Shown: positions 1 through 6,600 of the stretch, piece by piece | How positions within the stretch are numbered: the stretch's first letter is position 1 | How the letters are laid out: every line of letters begins with the position of its first letter | Assembly (NCBI GenBank): GCA_031267635.1 | Contig: JAIRYX010000351.1 | Span: forward strand, 1 to 14,841 | Direction: 5' to 3' | DNA length: 14,841 nucleotides | DNA from: Planctomycetaceae bacterium | Lineage (GTDB): Bacteria; Planctomycetota; Planctomycetia; Pirellulales; Thermoguttaceae | Made by a program: the position numbers and the translations under genes | Notes under the pieces: model-generated | The model's database searches: none | Told to the model about the DNA's origin: nothing | The model's input: only the letters and a program-made list of their open reading frames with translations

Positions 1-162
1 ATCGTCTGCCGTTTGCCCGCCCAAGTTACCGACGGGGTATATACGTTGAAGATCGTAACGCGGTTTTCCAATGGCGCAATACTGCTCAAGAACCCCCGAA
101 CAATTCAGTACGAGTTGCCATTAACAGCAGTAACGACAGCACTTCACAACAAGTCCAAGTAA
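1..162 (+). CDS. C-terminal end of a protein with a probable DUF4469 (Ig-like) domain, 5' end outside the window
   Basis: The first reading frame is open from base 1 to a TAA at 160-162 and gives 53 residues. The piece LPAQVTDGVYTLKIVTRFS followed by LLKNPRTIQYELPL has the pattern I associate with the end of DUF4469: a 'G-x-Y-T-L-x-V-x-T-x-F/Y' beta-strand pair, then 'LLKxPR' and a final strand. In that family the domain sits at the C-terminus of proteins whose N-terminal half is an HU-like DNA-binding domain, common in Bacteroidetes and also found elsewhere. Only the tail is visible, so the N-terminal domain, the true function and the localisation cannot be judged. It is followed eight bases later by GC-rich hairpin repeats that could act as its 3' end. 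The assignment rests on recalled family pattern over about 40 residues; another Ig-like beta-sandwich is possible. Confidence 0.55.
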   Translation: MVCRLPAQVTDGVYTLKIVTRFSNGAILLKNPRTIQYELPLTAVTTALHNKSK

Positions 163-169
163 CACCGCC

Positions 170-261
170 CTGCACGAGGCTGCAGGCATCGCCTGCAAGG
201 GGCTGCAGGTGTCGCCTGCACGGGGCTGCAGGGGGTGCCTGCACGGGGCTGCAGGTGTCGC
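170..261. repeat. Four tandem 23-bp GC-rich repeats, each junction able to form a hairpin
   Basis: Units lie at 170-192, 193-215, 216-238 and 239-261. Each begins CTGCA, carries GGGCTGCAGG or a close variant in the middle, and ends in a short variable stretch before GC. Neighbouring units juxtapose GCAGG and CCTGC around a five-base loop (for example GCAGGTGTCGCCTGC), so two of the junctions make good stem-loops. The array starts eight bases after the stop of the upstream partial gene, so a transcription-end or mRNA-stabilising role is possible. There is no clean T-run after it. Confidence 0.8.
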
Positions 262-265
262 CCAA

Positions 266-412
266 AGGGAGATTAGGGACTTTTGGGACTAGAGGGACTT
301 TAGGGACAAAAGAAATCCTCCCAAAGAAACCTGCCCTTCAATGAAAGCTGTCCCTCAAGTCCCCAATGTCCCTCGTGTCCCTTTAGTCCCAATAGTCCCT
401 CATGTCCCTTTT
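266..412. repeat. Convergent pair of 9-nt GGGAC / GTCCC tandem arrays
   Basis: The left arm has five 9-nt units starting at 266, 275, 284, 293 and 302, of the form AGGGACNNN. The right arm has seven 9-nt units starting at 350, 359, 368, 377, 386, 395 and 404, of the form GTCCCTNNN. The arms are inverted relative to each other across a 39-bp spacer, so a transcript could fold back on itself. The same 9-nt, inverted layout recurs in every unit of the 168-bp array at 13693-14340. It carries no convincing gene: translations are low-complexity. Confidence 0.85.
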
Positions 413-562
413 CCCCCTAATCCCCCCTTTTTACTCTCAAGAAAAGACCATGACCCAAGACACCCCGCAAGGATTTATTCCCAAGCATGGCGGTTACCGC
501 AAGCTGATTAGTTATCAAAAAGCGGAGATTGCTTATGGCGGCACGGTGTATTTTACGAACCG

Positions 563-850
563 TTTTTACTATTGCAGCCCTTATTTATCAAATTTCCCTT
601 AGTAGCCAACAAAGCCGCCAAACTCGCCCTTATGTCCTTATGTTTTTACCACCAAGGCGAAAAAGACGCACAAAGGATTTATTAGGCGTTCCAACCAAAT
701 AAATCCGCACTGGGCGACTGAATCGTTACTAACGAACAACCTTTGTGCGACTTTTTCGCCTTTGCGGTAAATAAGGGAATAAGGGCGCATATTGGCGGTG
801 CAATTCGGGCTACTAAGGGAATTGTATATAAATAAGGGCGGCAATAATAA
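563..850. repeat. Fold-back (long inverted repeat) element, MITE-like
   Basis: The left arm (563-676) runs from TTTTTACTATTGCAGCCC to GACGCACAAAGG. The right arm (740-850) is its imperfect reverse complement, from CCTTTGTGCGACTTTTTCG to GGGCGGCAATAATAAA. The 63-bp centre holds a GCGTTCCAACC/AAATCCGC segment and GGGCGACTGAATCGTTAC. Conserved blocks shared by the arms include CCCTTATTTAT, TTCCCTTAGTAGCC, CGCCCTTAT and GGCGAAAAAG. Further copies of an arm lie at 6022-6150 and 10555-10650, so this is a family member and not a one-off palindrome. No transposase is present; a non-autonomous mobile element or an extragenic palindromic repeat are both possible. Confidence 0.75.
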
Positions 851-883
851 AGCCGTTCGGAGAATTGCAATAGTAAAATCTTT

Positions 884-960
884 CGGATAACTATTCAGTT
901 CCCTGTACGGACTTATTGGCTTTGGGCGACTGAATCGTTACAGAATTTTAACCCTCTCCC
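884..960. repeat. Dispersed intergenic module with GGGCGACTGAATCGTTACAG
   Basis: This stretch has TAACTATTCAG in inverse orientation (888-898), then GTACGGACTTATTGGCTTT, then GGGCGACTGAATCGTTACAG (924-943) and an ATTTTAACCCTCTCCCAAAA tail. The same order (GTGCGGATTTATTTGG, GGGCAACTGAATCGTTACAG, then a CCCTCCCCAAAA tail) is seen at 6275-6337. It belongs to the dispersed family described in the findings. Confidence 0.7.
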
Positions 961-1046
961 AAAAGCCCTTAAAGTCTCAATTGTCCTTTGGAAACATGAG
1001 GAACAAGAAGCGGTTTTCAATTGCCTGCTTTCAGCGACCGACGCCG

Positions 1047-1102
1047 GTCAACTTAAAACTGACAACTTAAAACTGAAAACTGTCAACTGACAACTTAAAA
1101 CA
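1047..1102. repeat. Tandem heptamer array (NNNAACT, eight units)
   Basis: Eight consecutive 7-nt units read GTCAACT, TAAAACT, GACAACT, TAAAACT, GAAAACT, GTCAACT, GACAACT and TAAAACA. The array lies 16 bases beyond the stop codon of the minus-strand autotransporter gene, in its 3' untranslated side. It includes the dyad TGTCAACTGACA (1081-1092). It resembles in kind the short heptanucleotide tandem repeats known from cyanobacterial genomes. Confidence 0.75.
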
Positions 1103-1117
1103 CTTCCCGCTCATTTC

Positions 1118-4100
1118 TCACCATTTCCAAACCGCCGTGATGCTTCCGGCTCCGCCTTCGCGCTTGCCGACATATCCTTCTAATCCTAAGACGGCGTGAA
1201 ATTCTTCGTTTCGGCGATAAACGAGTCCCAGTTCGCCGATTCCTGTGCCGCCGCGTAACGGCGGGGCTTCAAATGCGTAGTTGAAACCGGAAAAGCGTTC
1301 CGTTGCGCGGGCAGTTCCGTCTAATTCATATTCATAAGCCGCGCCGAGATACCATGACCAGTCGTTTTTCCATTGCCGCGTCAATCGTCCGCCGCTGTAA
1401 ATCCGATGCGAATGAATCGCTTGGAAATCGACCGGTTCGCCGGTGGAAAGTACGACGCTTTGAGCTTCTGTCATCAGCCAAAGATAGCGGCTGTAAATGT
1501 CAAACGTGTTTCGTCCGCGCCGCCATTCGTAATCGAAGCCGACGTTCGTTCCCCAATACGCGCCGTCTAATTGAAAGTGCATGGGGATACCGTTTGTAAT
1601 CAAGTCATGCGAAATAAATTTGTCTTTAATATTTCCGCCGCGAAACATTGCGTCAAAGCGAAGTCCGCCGTTCCATTTTCTGCGGAGAAATATGCCGCCG
1701 CCGACAGAATCCAGTTCGCCGTCGCCGCGAATTCGCGGAGTCGCGGTGAGAACCACGTTGGAATAATCGTTGAACGTGCCGTAGTCCGCGTCGCCGACGT
1801 CAACAAACGCTCCCAGAAAAATTCTGCCGTTGTCCACTTTTTTCTGAACACTGAACCCGCCGAAAAATAACGTGCCGCGAACATCGGCATAAGCATCGGC
1901 GTTTCCATTAACGCGATACCACGCGCCTTCGACCGTTGCCCAAGGCGTCCAAATCCAGCCGGTGTTGCTCATGCTTCCGCCCGCATTTCCAACCATGTTT
2001 CCTTCGGACATTCCGCACGGCTCGCATGGATCGCACGGCTCGTAGATTCCGCAAGGAGAACACGGCGACGGCGAATAAGGATCGATATCGTAAAGCGGAA
2101 GGTTCGCCAGCCGGTCGCTTCCGCGTTGCAAAAACGTGAGACCTGTGGTTGGCGGTTCAAATTCTTCCGCCGGTCCCCGACTTTGCAGCCGCGCGACGAG
2201 AAATCGAGTGTTTTCTTCATTTCCCAAATTGTCGAGATTTTTGTCAATGATAAACGTATAGCCAATTAAACCATGACGGGCATAAGCGGTGGAGTTGGAC
2301 GGATTCGCGTCGGTAAAAGCGTGATTGTCGGGATTGTTCTCGATGCTGTTTTGAACTTCAATCAGATAAAATCTGTCGCCCGGATCCAGAAACTCGTGAC
2401 CGCCTTCAAAACTGCTCAACAAGATCGTGCTATGATTGAGATCAACCATTTGTTGATTGTCGTTTCCGTCGGAGTCCGGAGTCTGTATCGTCAAAAGCGG
2501 CGTATAAGCTATATCACTGGAATAGTTGCTTGGAAGTTCGCCTTGATGATAAACCTCTGTATTATTCAGATTAAAATGAAGGCGTCCGTTCAAACTTGCT
2601 TTAATCGTTTCCGTATCATTGACATTATTAGAAAGATCAAACGTATTATGTCCTTCGATATTCAACAACGCGCCGTTTTCCAGAGAGAACGTAAAATTCG
2701 GTGCGTTCAGCGACATTGTATTTTTCGCGTCATTCGCAATCCATTGACCGTTGACAAACGTTGTCGTACTGCTTCCGTCGAGAATTGTTGTCGTACTTCC
2801 CGCTTTTAAGTTAATTGTGCCTACCTTAACGTCACTTATATCCGCTGCATCGGTCGTCAAAACGTTTGTTCCGCCCCAAAGGAAATTTCCCGCTCCGGTT
2901 ACGTTCATATCAAATGTGTGTCCATTATTTTGATTTACCCAAATCGGATCATAAAGCGCAACCAATCCGCCCGCTTGCGGCGCGACAATCAACGTCGCGT
3001 CCGCGTCGGACGGGTCTGCACTTTCGTCAGCATTTGGAATTGTTCCGAAATAAAGCGAATTCGTGCGTGTTCCTTCGAGGTTCAATGAAGTATTTGTATC
3101 TGTAATTTGATTGTCTTGAAAAACCGTACTCTTGCCGTTTGTGGCGGTGAGCATTAATTCGTAAGCATCCAAAGGGGAAAGACCGGTGTCGATAGAGACC
3201 GTTCCATAGACAATGTTATCCGTCGATGACATTGTATTGCCTATAAATTGACTATCCCGAATCGTCATTCCGTTATTGATTCCATAACTATAAACGATTC
3301 CACCCATCACAACGTCTTTAGCGGAAACTTTATTTCCTGAAAAAACAGATTGATCAATCAGACCGATTCCCGCAAGTGGATTAGTACCGTCGTCACCTGT
3401 AACGCCGATGATTCCGCCGCCGTCAATATAAGTCCCCGCTTTCACGGTATTATTTAGAAATTGGTTGTTAATAATTTTACCAAGATACGCAACGCCCTCG
3501 GCTTTAAGACCGATAATTCCGCCGCCGCTAATATAGCCGGAGTCGGGATCCGTTTCTTTCGTTTTCGCAGTGGAAACAGTTAAACCAGAGAACGTATTCC
3601 CCGATATTGTCCCGAAGCTGTTGATGCCTAACCCCGCGTTGACTCCAATGATTCCGCCGCCGTTGATATTTGTTGCTGTAACAGACGAGTTTTGGAATAG
3701 ATTTTGATCAACGCCGTCCATTGCGGTAATTGGGACTAATGTTTGGTCTCTCGCGTTGACTCCAATGATTCCGCCGCCGTTTATCGTACCGGTCACGGTT
3801 ACAGAAATATCATCAAAATAATTCTTTTGAACGTTGTTGCTACTACCGCCTAAAACAGCATATTCCTCCGCAGAAAGTCCGACAATTCCGCCGCCGTTTA
3901 ATTCTACACCTACATCTTCGGGTACTGATTTCCCGTTGACTGTCACATGAATATCTTTGAAGATGTTATTTTTCAGCGTATCCAAGTTGGCGGTTCCCGC
4001 GTTGGAACGCAAACCAATCACGCCGCCGCCTTGAAGATAAGAGCCGACCGTAATCTCTTCATTCAAAAACACGTTTCCCGACGCATTGCCAATCCTCGCT

Positions 4101-5482
4101 TGGCTTGCATCCAAACTCCAAGTAGTATCATCACCATCATCAACAACATAATTATCAGCAACATTATCAGCGGCGCTGCCTTTTCCTGTTCCGCCATCAT
4201 TTGTTTGAAGTCCAATAATTCCGCCGCCGCGAATGTATGTGCCGGTTTGCACGGAAGTATTCGCAAAGATATTATTCGTCAGATTTTTTAAATCCACTTC
4301 CGCGCTGCCAAGTCCGTTCAATCCAATCACGCCGCCGCCGCGAAGGGAATAACCGGCTTTGACGTTGACGTCGCCAAAAATATTTCCGCTCGCGTCATCA
4401 ATTCGGGCGTAGGTTCCCAAATCCGAAAGTTTACTGTTATTGTTCGCGCCGACCAATCCGCCGCCTAATATAATGTCGTTGGAAAGAATCTTCACATTGG
4501 TAAACAAGTTATTGTTCAATTGTTCAATCCGAGAATAACCGGCAACATCACCGGGCGAAGAAACCGCGTTCACGCCGATCAATCCGCCGCCTTCCAAATA
4601 CGCACTCTTTTTACTTTGCGTTTCCGTATTTGAACCATCCATAAAATTAGTATTATTATCTTGTGTTGTTATAATTTCGATGTTGTCAAAATAATTACCG
4701 GAAACTTTCCCCATGGTTGCCGACGCGGTTTGAGTTTCTGGCAACTCTTCCCCAGTCGCACGAACGCCGATAATCCCGCCGCCGGCAAGATATTGCGTGT
4801 CGATATGTCCATTAAGTAACACTGTAATGTCGGTAAATGCGTTGCCGGTAATATCTCCCATTGAAGTATCTGCTGTCGCTTTACGGCTGTTTCCGATTAA
4901 ACCGTTCGCAATAAATGTATTATCATATTCCACATCCACATCGCTAAATTTTATATTCTTCAAACTGAGACCGTTAGCGGCACTTGCGTTGCTAGTATCC
5001 CCCGGAGTTGTCAACCATTTGTTATCAAGACGTTCGCTGTCGCTTTGGTATCCTGTGCTGGTTGTAATCGTTCTTGTACTTTGAATAGAAGAAGAGATAG
5101 AAGAAACGTTACTCGTATCCAAAGACCATTTTGTAATGTTGTCTTCATTTAACGTGATCGACGTCCCTTGCGCGAAGATTGACGCGGATAATTCCGCAAT
5201 TTGTGTTGCAAAGTTACTTGACGTATTTCCTTGAAGAGTCAACCCGCTTTTGTCGATGATAATTGCACCGGCAGTATTGCCAAAATCAATATTGCCGATG
5301 GAAATAACGGCGTTATTGCTTGCGGCAGTAATAGCATCTTTTAATTTAGCATAATTGCTGATATCTTCAGCCAGCGCAACACGGTTGTTTAACACCAACA
5401 TCACAGCGGTAAGTAGAAGAAGACAAGAATCGCGAAAGTAATAACGTCTTTTCCATAGAGCGGCTATTCGGTTCGGTTTCAT
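1118..5482 (-). CDS. Very large autotransporter-like surface protein: beta-helix passenger with GGGIIG repeats and C-terminal beta-barrel
   Basis: The start at 5482 is preferred over an upstream in-frame ATG at 5536 because AGGAG sits six bases before it and a signal peptide begins there. The product has 1454 residues. Residues 1-38 form a long signal peptide: basic stretch KRRYYFR, hydrophobic core CLLLLTAVMLVL, then cleavage after ALA. Residues about 40-120 resemble the first turns of a pectin-lyase-like beta-helix. Residues about 230-690 hold eleven GGG(I/L/V)(I/V)G motifs spaced 35-66 residues, usually after an 'N-x-F' strand. Residues about 690-1130 are further Thr/Asn-rich beta-structure. 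A linker with GLTFLQRGSDRLAN leads into a CSPCG...CDPCEPCG cluster (about 1137-1157). The last 280 or so residues alternate aromatic, glycine and charged residues as in an outer-membrane barrel and end in AVWKW, an aromatic terminus typical of barrels recognised by the BAM complex. By analogy with type V secretion, the barrel should insert in the outer membrane and display the passenger. Ligand and function are unknown. No catalytic motif is seen. Confidence 0.85.
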   Translation of the reverse strand: MKPNRIAALWKRRYYFRDSCLLLLTAVMLVLNNRVALAEDISNYAKLKDAITAASNNAVISIGNIDFGNTAGAIIIDKSGLTLQGNTSSNFATQIAELSASIFAQGTSITLNEDNITKWSLDTSNVSSISSSIQSTRTITTSTGYQSDSERLDNKWLTTPGDTSNASAANGLSLKNIKFSDVDVEYDNTFIANGLIGNSRKATADTSMGDITGNAFTDITVLLNGHIDTQYLAGGGIIGVRATGEELPETQTASATMGKVSGNYFDNIEIITTQDNNTNFMDGSNTETQSKKSAYLEGGGLIGVNAVSSPGDVAGYSRIEQLNNNLFTNVKILSNDIILGGGLVGANNNSKLSDLGTYARIDDASGNIFGDVNVKAGYSLRGGGVIGLNGLGSAEVDLKNLTNNIFANTSVQTGTYIRGGGIIGLQTNDGGTGKGSAADNVADNYVVDDGDDTTWSLDASQARIGNASGNVFLNEEITVGSYLQGGGVIGLRSNAGTANLDTLKNNIFKDIHVTVNGKSVPEDVGVELNGGGIVGLSAEEYAVLGGSSNNVQKNYFDDISVTVTGTINGGGIIGVNARDQTLVPITAMDGVDQNLFQNSSVTATNINGGGIIGVNAGLGINSFGTISGNTFSGLTVSTAKTKETDPDSGYISGGGIIGLKAEGVAYLGKIINNQFLNNTVKAGTYIDGGGIIGVTGDDGTNPLAGIGLIDQSVFSGNKVSAKDVVMGGIVYSYGINNGMTIRDSQFIGNTMSSTDNIVYGTVSIDTGLSPLDAYELMLTATNGKSTVFQDNQITDTNTSLNLEGTRTNSLYFGTIPNADESADPSDADATLIVAPQAGGLVALYDPIWVNQNNGHTFDMNVTGAGNFLWGGTNVLTTDAADISDVKVGTINLKAGSTTTILDGSSTTTFVNGQWIANDAKNTMSLNAPNFTFSLENGALLNIEGHNTFDLSNNVNDTETIKASLNGRLHFNLNNTEVYHQGELPSNYSSDIAYTPLLTIQTPDSDGNDNQQMVDLNHSTILLSSFEGGHEFLDPGDRFYLIEVQNSIENNPDNHAFTDANPSNSTAYARHGLIGYTFIIDKNLDNLGNEENTRFLVARLQSRGPAEEFEPPTTGLTFLQRGSDRLANLPLYDIDPYSPSPCSPCGIYEPCDPCEPCGMSEGNMVGNAGGSMSNTGWIWTPWATVEGAWYRVNGNADAYADVRGTLFFGGFSVQKKVDNGRIFLGAFVDVGDADYGTFNDYSNVVLTATPRIRGDGELDSVGGGIFLRRKWNGGLRFDAMFRGGNIKDKFISHDLITNGIPMHFQLDGAYWGTNVGFDYEWRRGRNTFDIYSRYLWLMTEAQSVVLSTGEPVDFQAIHSHRIYSGGRLTRQWKNDWSWYLGAAYEYELDGTARATERFSGFNYAFEAPPLRGGTGIGELGLVYRRNEEFHAVLGLEGYVGKREGGAGSITAVWKW
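3405..4786 (-). repeat. Coding repeats: eleven GGGIIG-type motifs in the autotransporter passenger
   Basis: On the plus strand the motif appears as repeated CCGCCGCC cores near 4775, 4583, 4456, 4330, 4218, 4020, 3883, 3765, 3648, 3515 and 3410. Each encodes GGGIIG, GGGLIG, GGGLVG, GGGVIG or GGGIVG, followed by V/L, N/R/K and a small residue. Spacing varies from about 105 to 198 bp, always in frame. The repeats are diverged between the cores, which argues for an old, functionally held beta-helix and not a recent slippage array. Confidence 0.85.
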
Positions 5483-5488
5483 AAAAAA

Positions 5489-5493
5489 CTCCT
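5489..5493 (-). promoter_or_regulatory. Shine-Dalgarno AGGAG for the autotransporter gene
   Basis: The minus strand reads AGGAG, then six T residues, then ATG at 5482. This is the best ribosome binding site in the window and decides the start in favour of the second ATG. The alternative ATG at 5536 has no comparable site and would place 18 polar residues in front of the signal peptide. Confidence 0.7.
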
Positions 5494-5688
5494 GATAAAA
5501 ACATGATGAAACTGATTGACTGTTCAAGACGGTCATATTTTCGGCGTTCCCTATTTACGAGTTTAGTAGGAAATGACGGTTAATAGGTTTCTGAAAAAAG
5601 TTTCATAGCGATTCAGAAAGATTTCCCGATGAAATTTAGAGAGCGGAAAATTTGAACGGATTCAAACGTTCTCAAAATATAATAAGAG

Positions 5689-6150
5689 TAACTATTCAGT
5701 CGATTGTAAGTCAGTTGATGTATGTTGAAACGAAGGTTTCATATTTTCAACGTAACGATTCAGTTGTCCGAACGGCTTTATCATTTATTTTTTACCACCA
5801 AGGCGACGAAGACGCACAAAGGTTGTTCGTTAGTAACTATTCAATCGCCCAAGCCAAATATGCTAAAACTACATTAAATTTATGTTTTCTCACAACGGCG
5901 CGGAGCAACAAAGAATTTATTTTTTAGAATCACTTGATGTTCTTGGTTGCTTTGTGAGAGACAAATTTTAAAGTGTGATGAGTATCAATCCGCACGGGGT
6001 AAGTGAATAGTTACGTTCGTTATCAATCCTTTGTGCGACTTTTTCGCCTTTGCGGTAAAAAAATAAGGGCATAAGGGCGCGTTTTGAGGGCTTTGTTGGC
6101 TACTAAGGGAAACTTGATAAATAAGGGCGGCAGTAGTAATATTTTCCGAC
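5689..6150. repeat. Composite intergenic repeat block with a nested inverted repeat
   Basis: GTAAC(T/G)ATTCAG sites occur near 5692 and 5752. An outer arm at 5784-5850 (ATTTTTTACCACCAAGGCG to TTCGTTAGTAACTATTCAATCGCCC) is matched by its imperfect reverse complement at 5994-6066. Inside lies a second stem: TCTCACAA (5888-5895) with TTGTGAGA (5952-5959), and GCAACAAAGAA (5905-5915) with TTCTTGGTTGC (5940-5950). Bases 6022-6150 are another copy, in minus orientation, of the arm seen at 563-676, with CTACTAAGGGAAACTTGAT and ATAAGGGCGGCAGTAGTAAT. No credible gene lies in this block. Bases 5483-5688 hold the leader of the autotransporter gene; I see no clear promoter there. Confidence 0.75.
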
Positions 6151-6274
6151 AAAATTGGCTGTAGTACGAATTTCCTCAAATTGCCCTTGATATAAAAATG
6201 CCAAATTTATAGGTATTTTACGTTGAACAATGTCAAATGAAATGGCGTGACTTTGTAGTAGTTACTCAGATGTC

Positions 6275-6337
6275 GTGCGGATTTATTTGGGTTGGGCAAC
6301 TGAATCGTTACAGTATTGTATCAATCCCTCCCCAAAA
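6275..6337. repeat. Dispersed intergenic module, copy with GGGCAACTGAATCGTTACAG
   Basis: GTGCGGATTTATTTGG is followed by GTTGGGCAACTGAATCGTTACAG (to 6313) and a tail containing CAATCCCTCCCCAAAA. The order and spacing match the copy at 905-960. The stretch between 6151 and 6274 is AT-rich and shows nothing recognisable. Confidence 0.7.
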
Positions 6338-6386
6338 AGTGCAATAAGCAGGCAGTTTTCAAATAATAAACGAAAAGGAAACAAAC

Positions 6387-6600
6387 TTACCTTGAAAGCG
6401 TTGCCCCAAAGTCCTTCGTGTCGGCGTTGCCTCCCGCCTGTTCCATATTCTCAATTGGCGGTATAATGACGCCGAAACGCCGACGAGAGAATGTCGGTTG
6501 TCGTAAAATCCTCAATACCAATGTCGGTAAGACAACAATTACAATCAATCCAATAAAGTATAAATCAGTCCAAATAAGTTTCCATGACAGACAATATTTA
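6387..6600 (-). pseudogene. Possible 3' remnant of a membrane-protein gene
   Basis: A minus-strand frame ending in TAA at 6387-6389 translates in its last 70 or so codons to a hydrophobic helix (DLYFIGLIVIVVLPTLVLRI) followed by a basic then polar tail (RQPTFSRRRFGVIIPP, then ENMEQAGGNADTK). This is the layout of the last transmembrane helix and cytoplasmic tail of a transporter-like protein. The frame stays open into the start of the UDP-sugar pyrophosphorylase gene on the other strand, but from there the residues become Arg/Pro/Ala-rich and look like an antisense shadow. No ATG with a ribosome site exists at the transition. It could be a decayed gene end left by rearrangement, or a chance frame in AT-rich DNA. 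Confidence 0.25.

Noticed and set aside
402..602. Short plus-strand frame of 66 codons beginning in the GTCCC array
   Set aside because: It starts in the 9-nt array and ends in the fold-back arm; the codons come from repeats and no ribosome site is present.
1036..1049. GACCG-ACGC-CGGTC stem as terminator of the autotransporter gene
   Set aside because: The stem is only five base pairs, has no following T-run, and lies beyond the heptamer array.
2273..2809. Plus-strand frame of 178 codons opposite the autotransporter gene
   Set aside because: It is a shadow of the minus-strand gene, whose signal peptide, repeats and barrel fix the coding strand.
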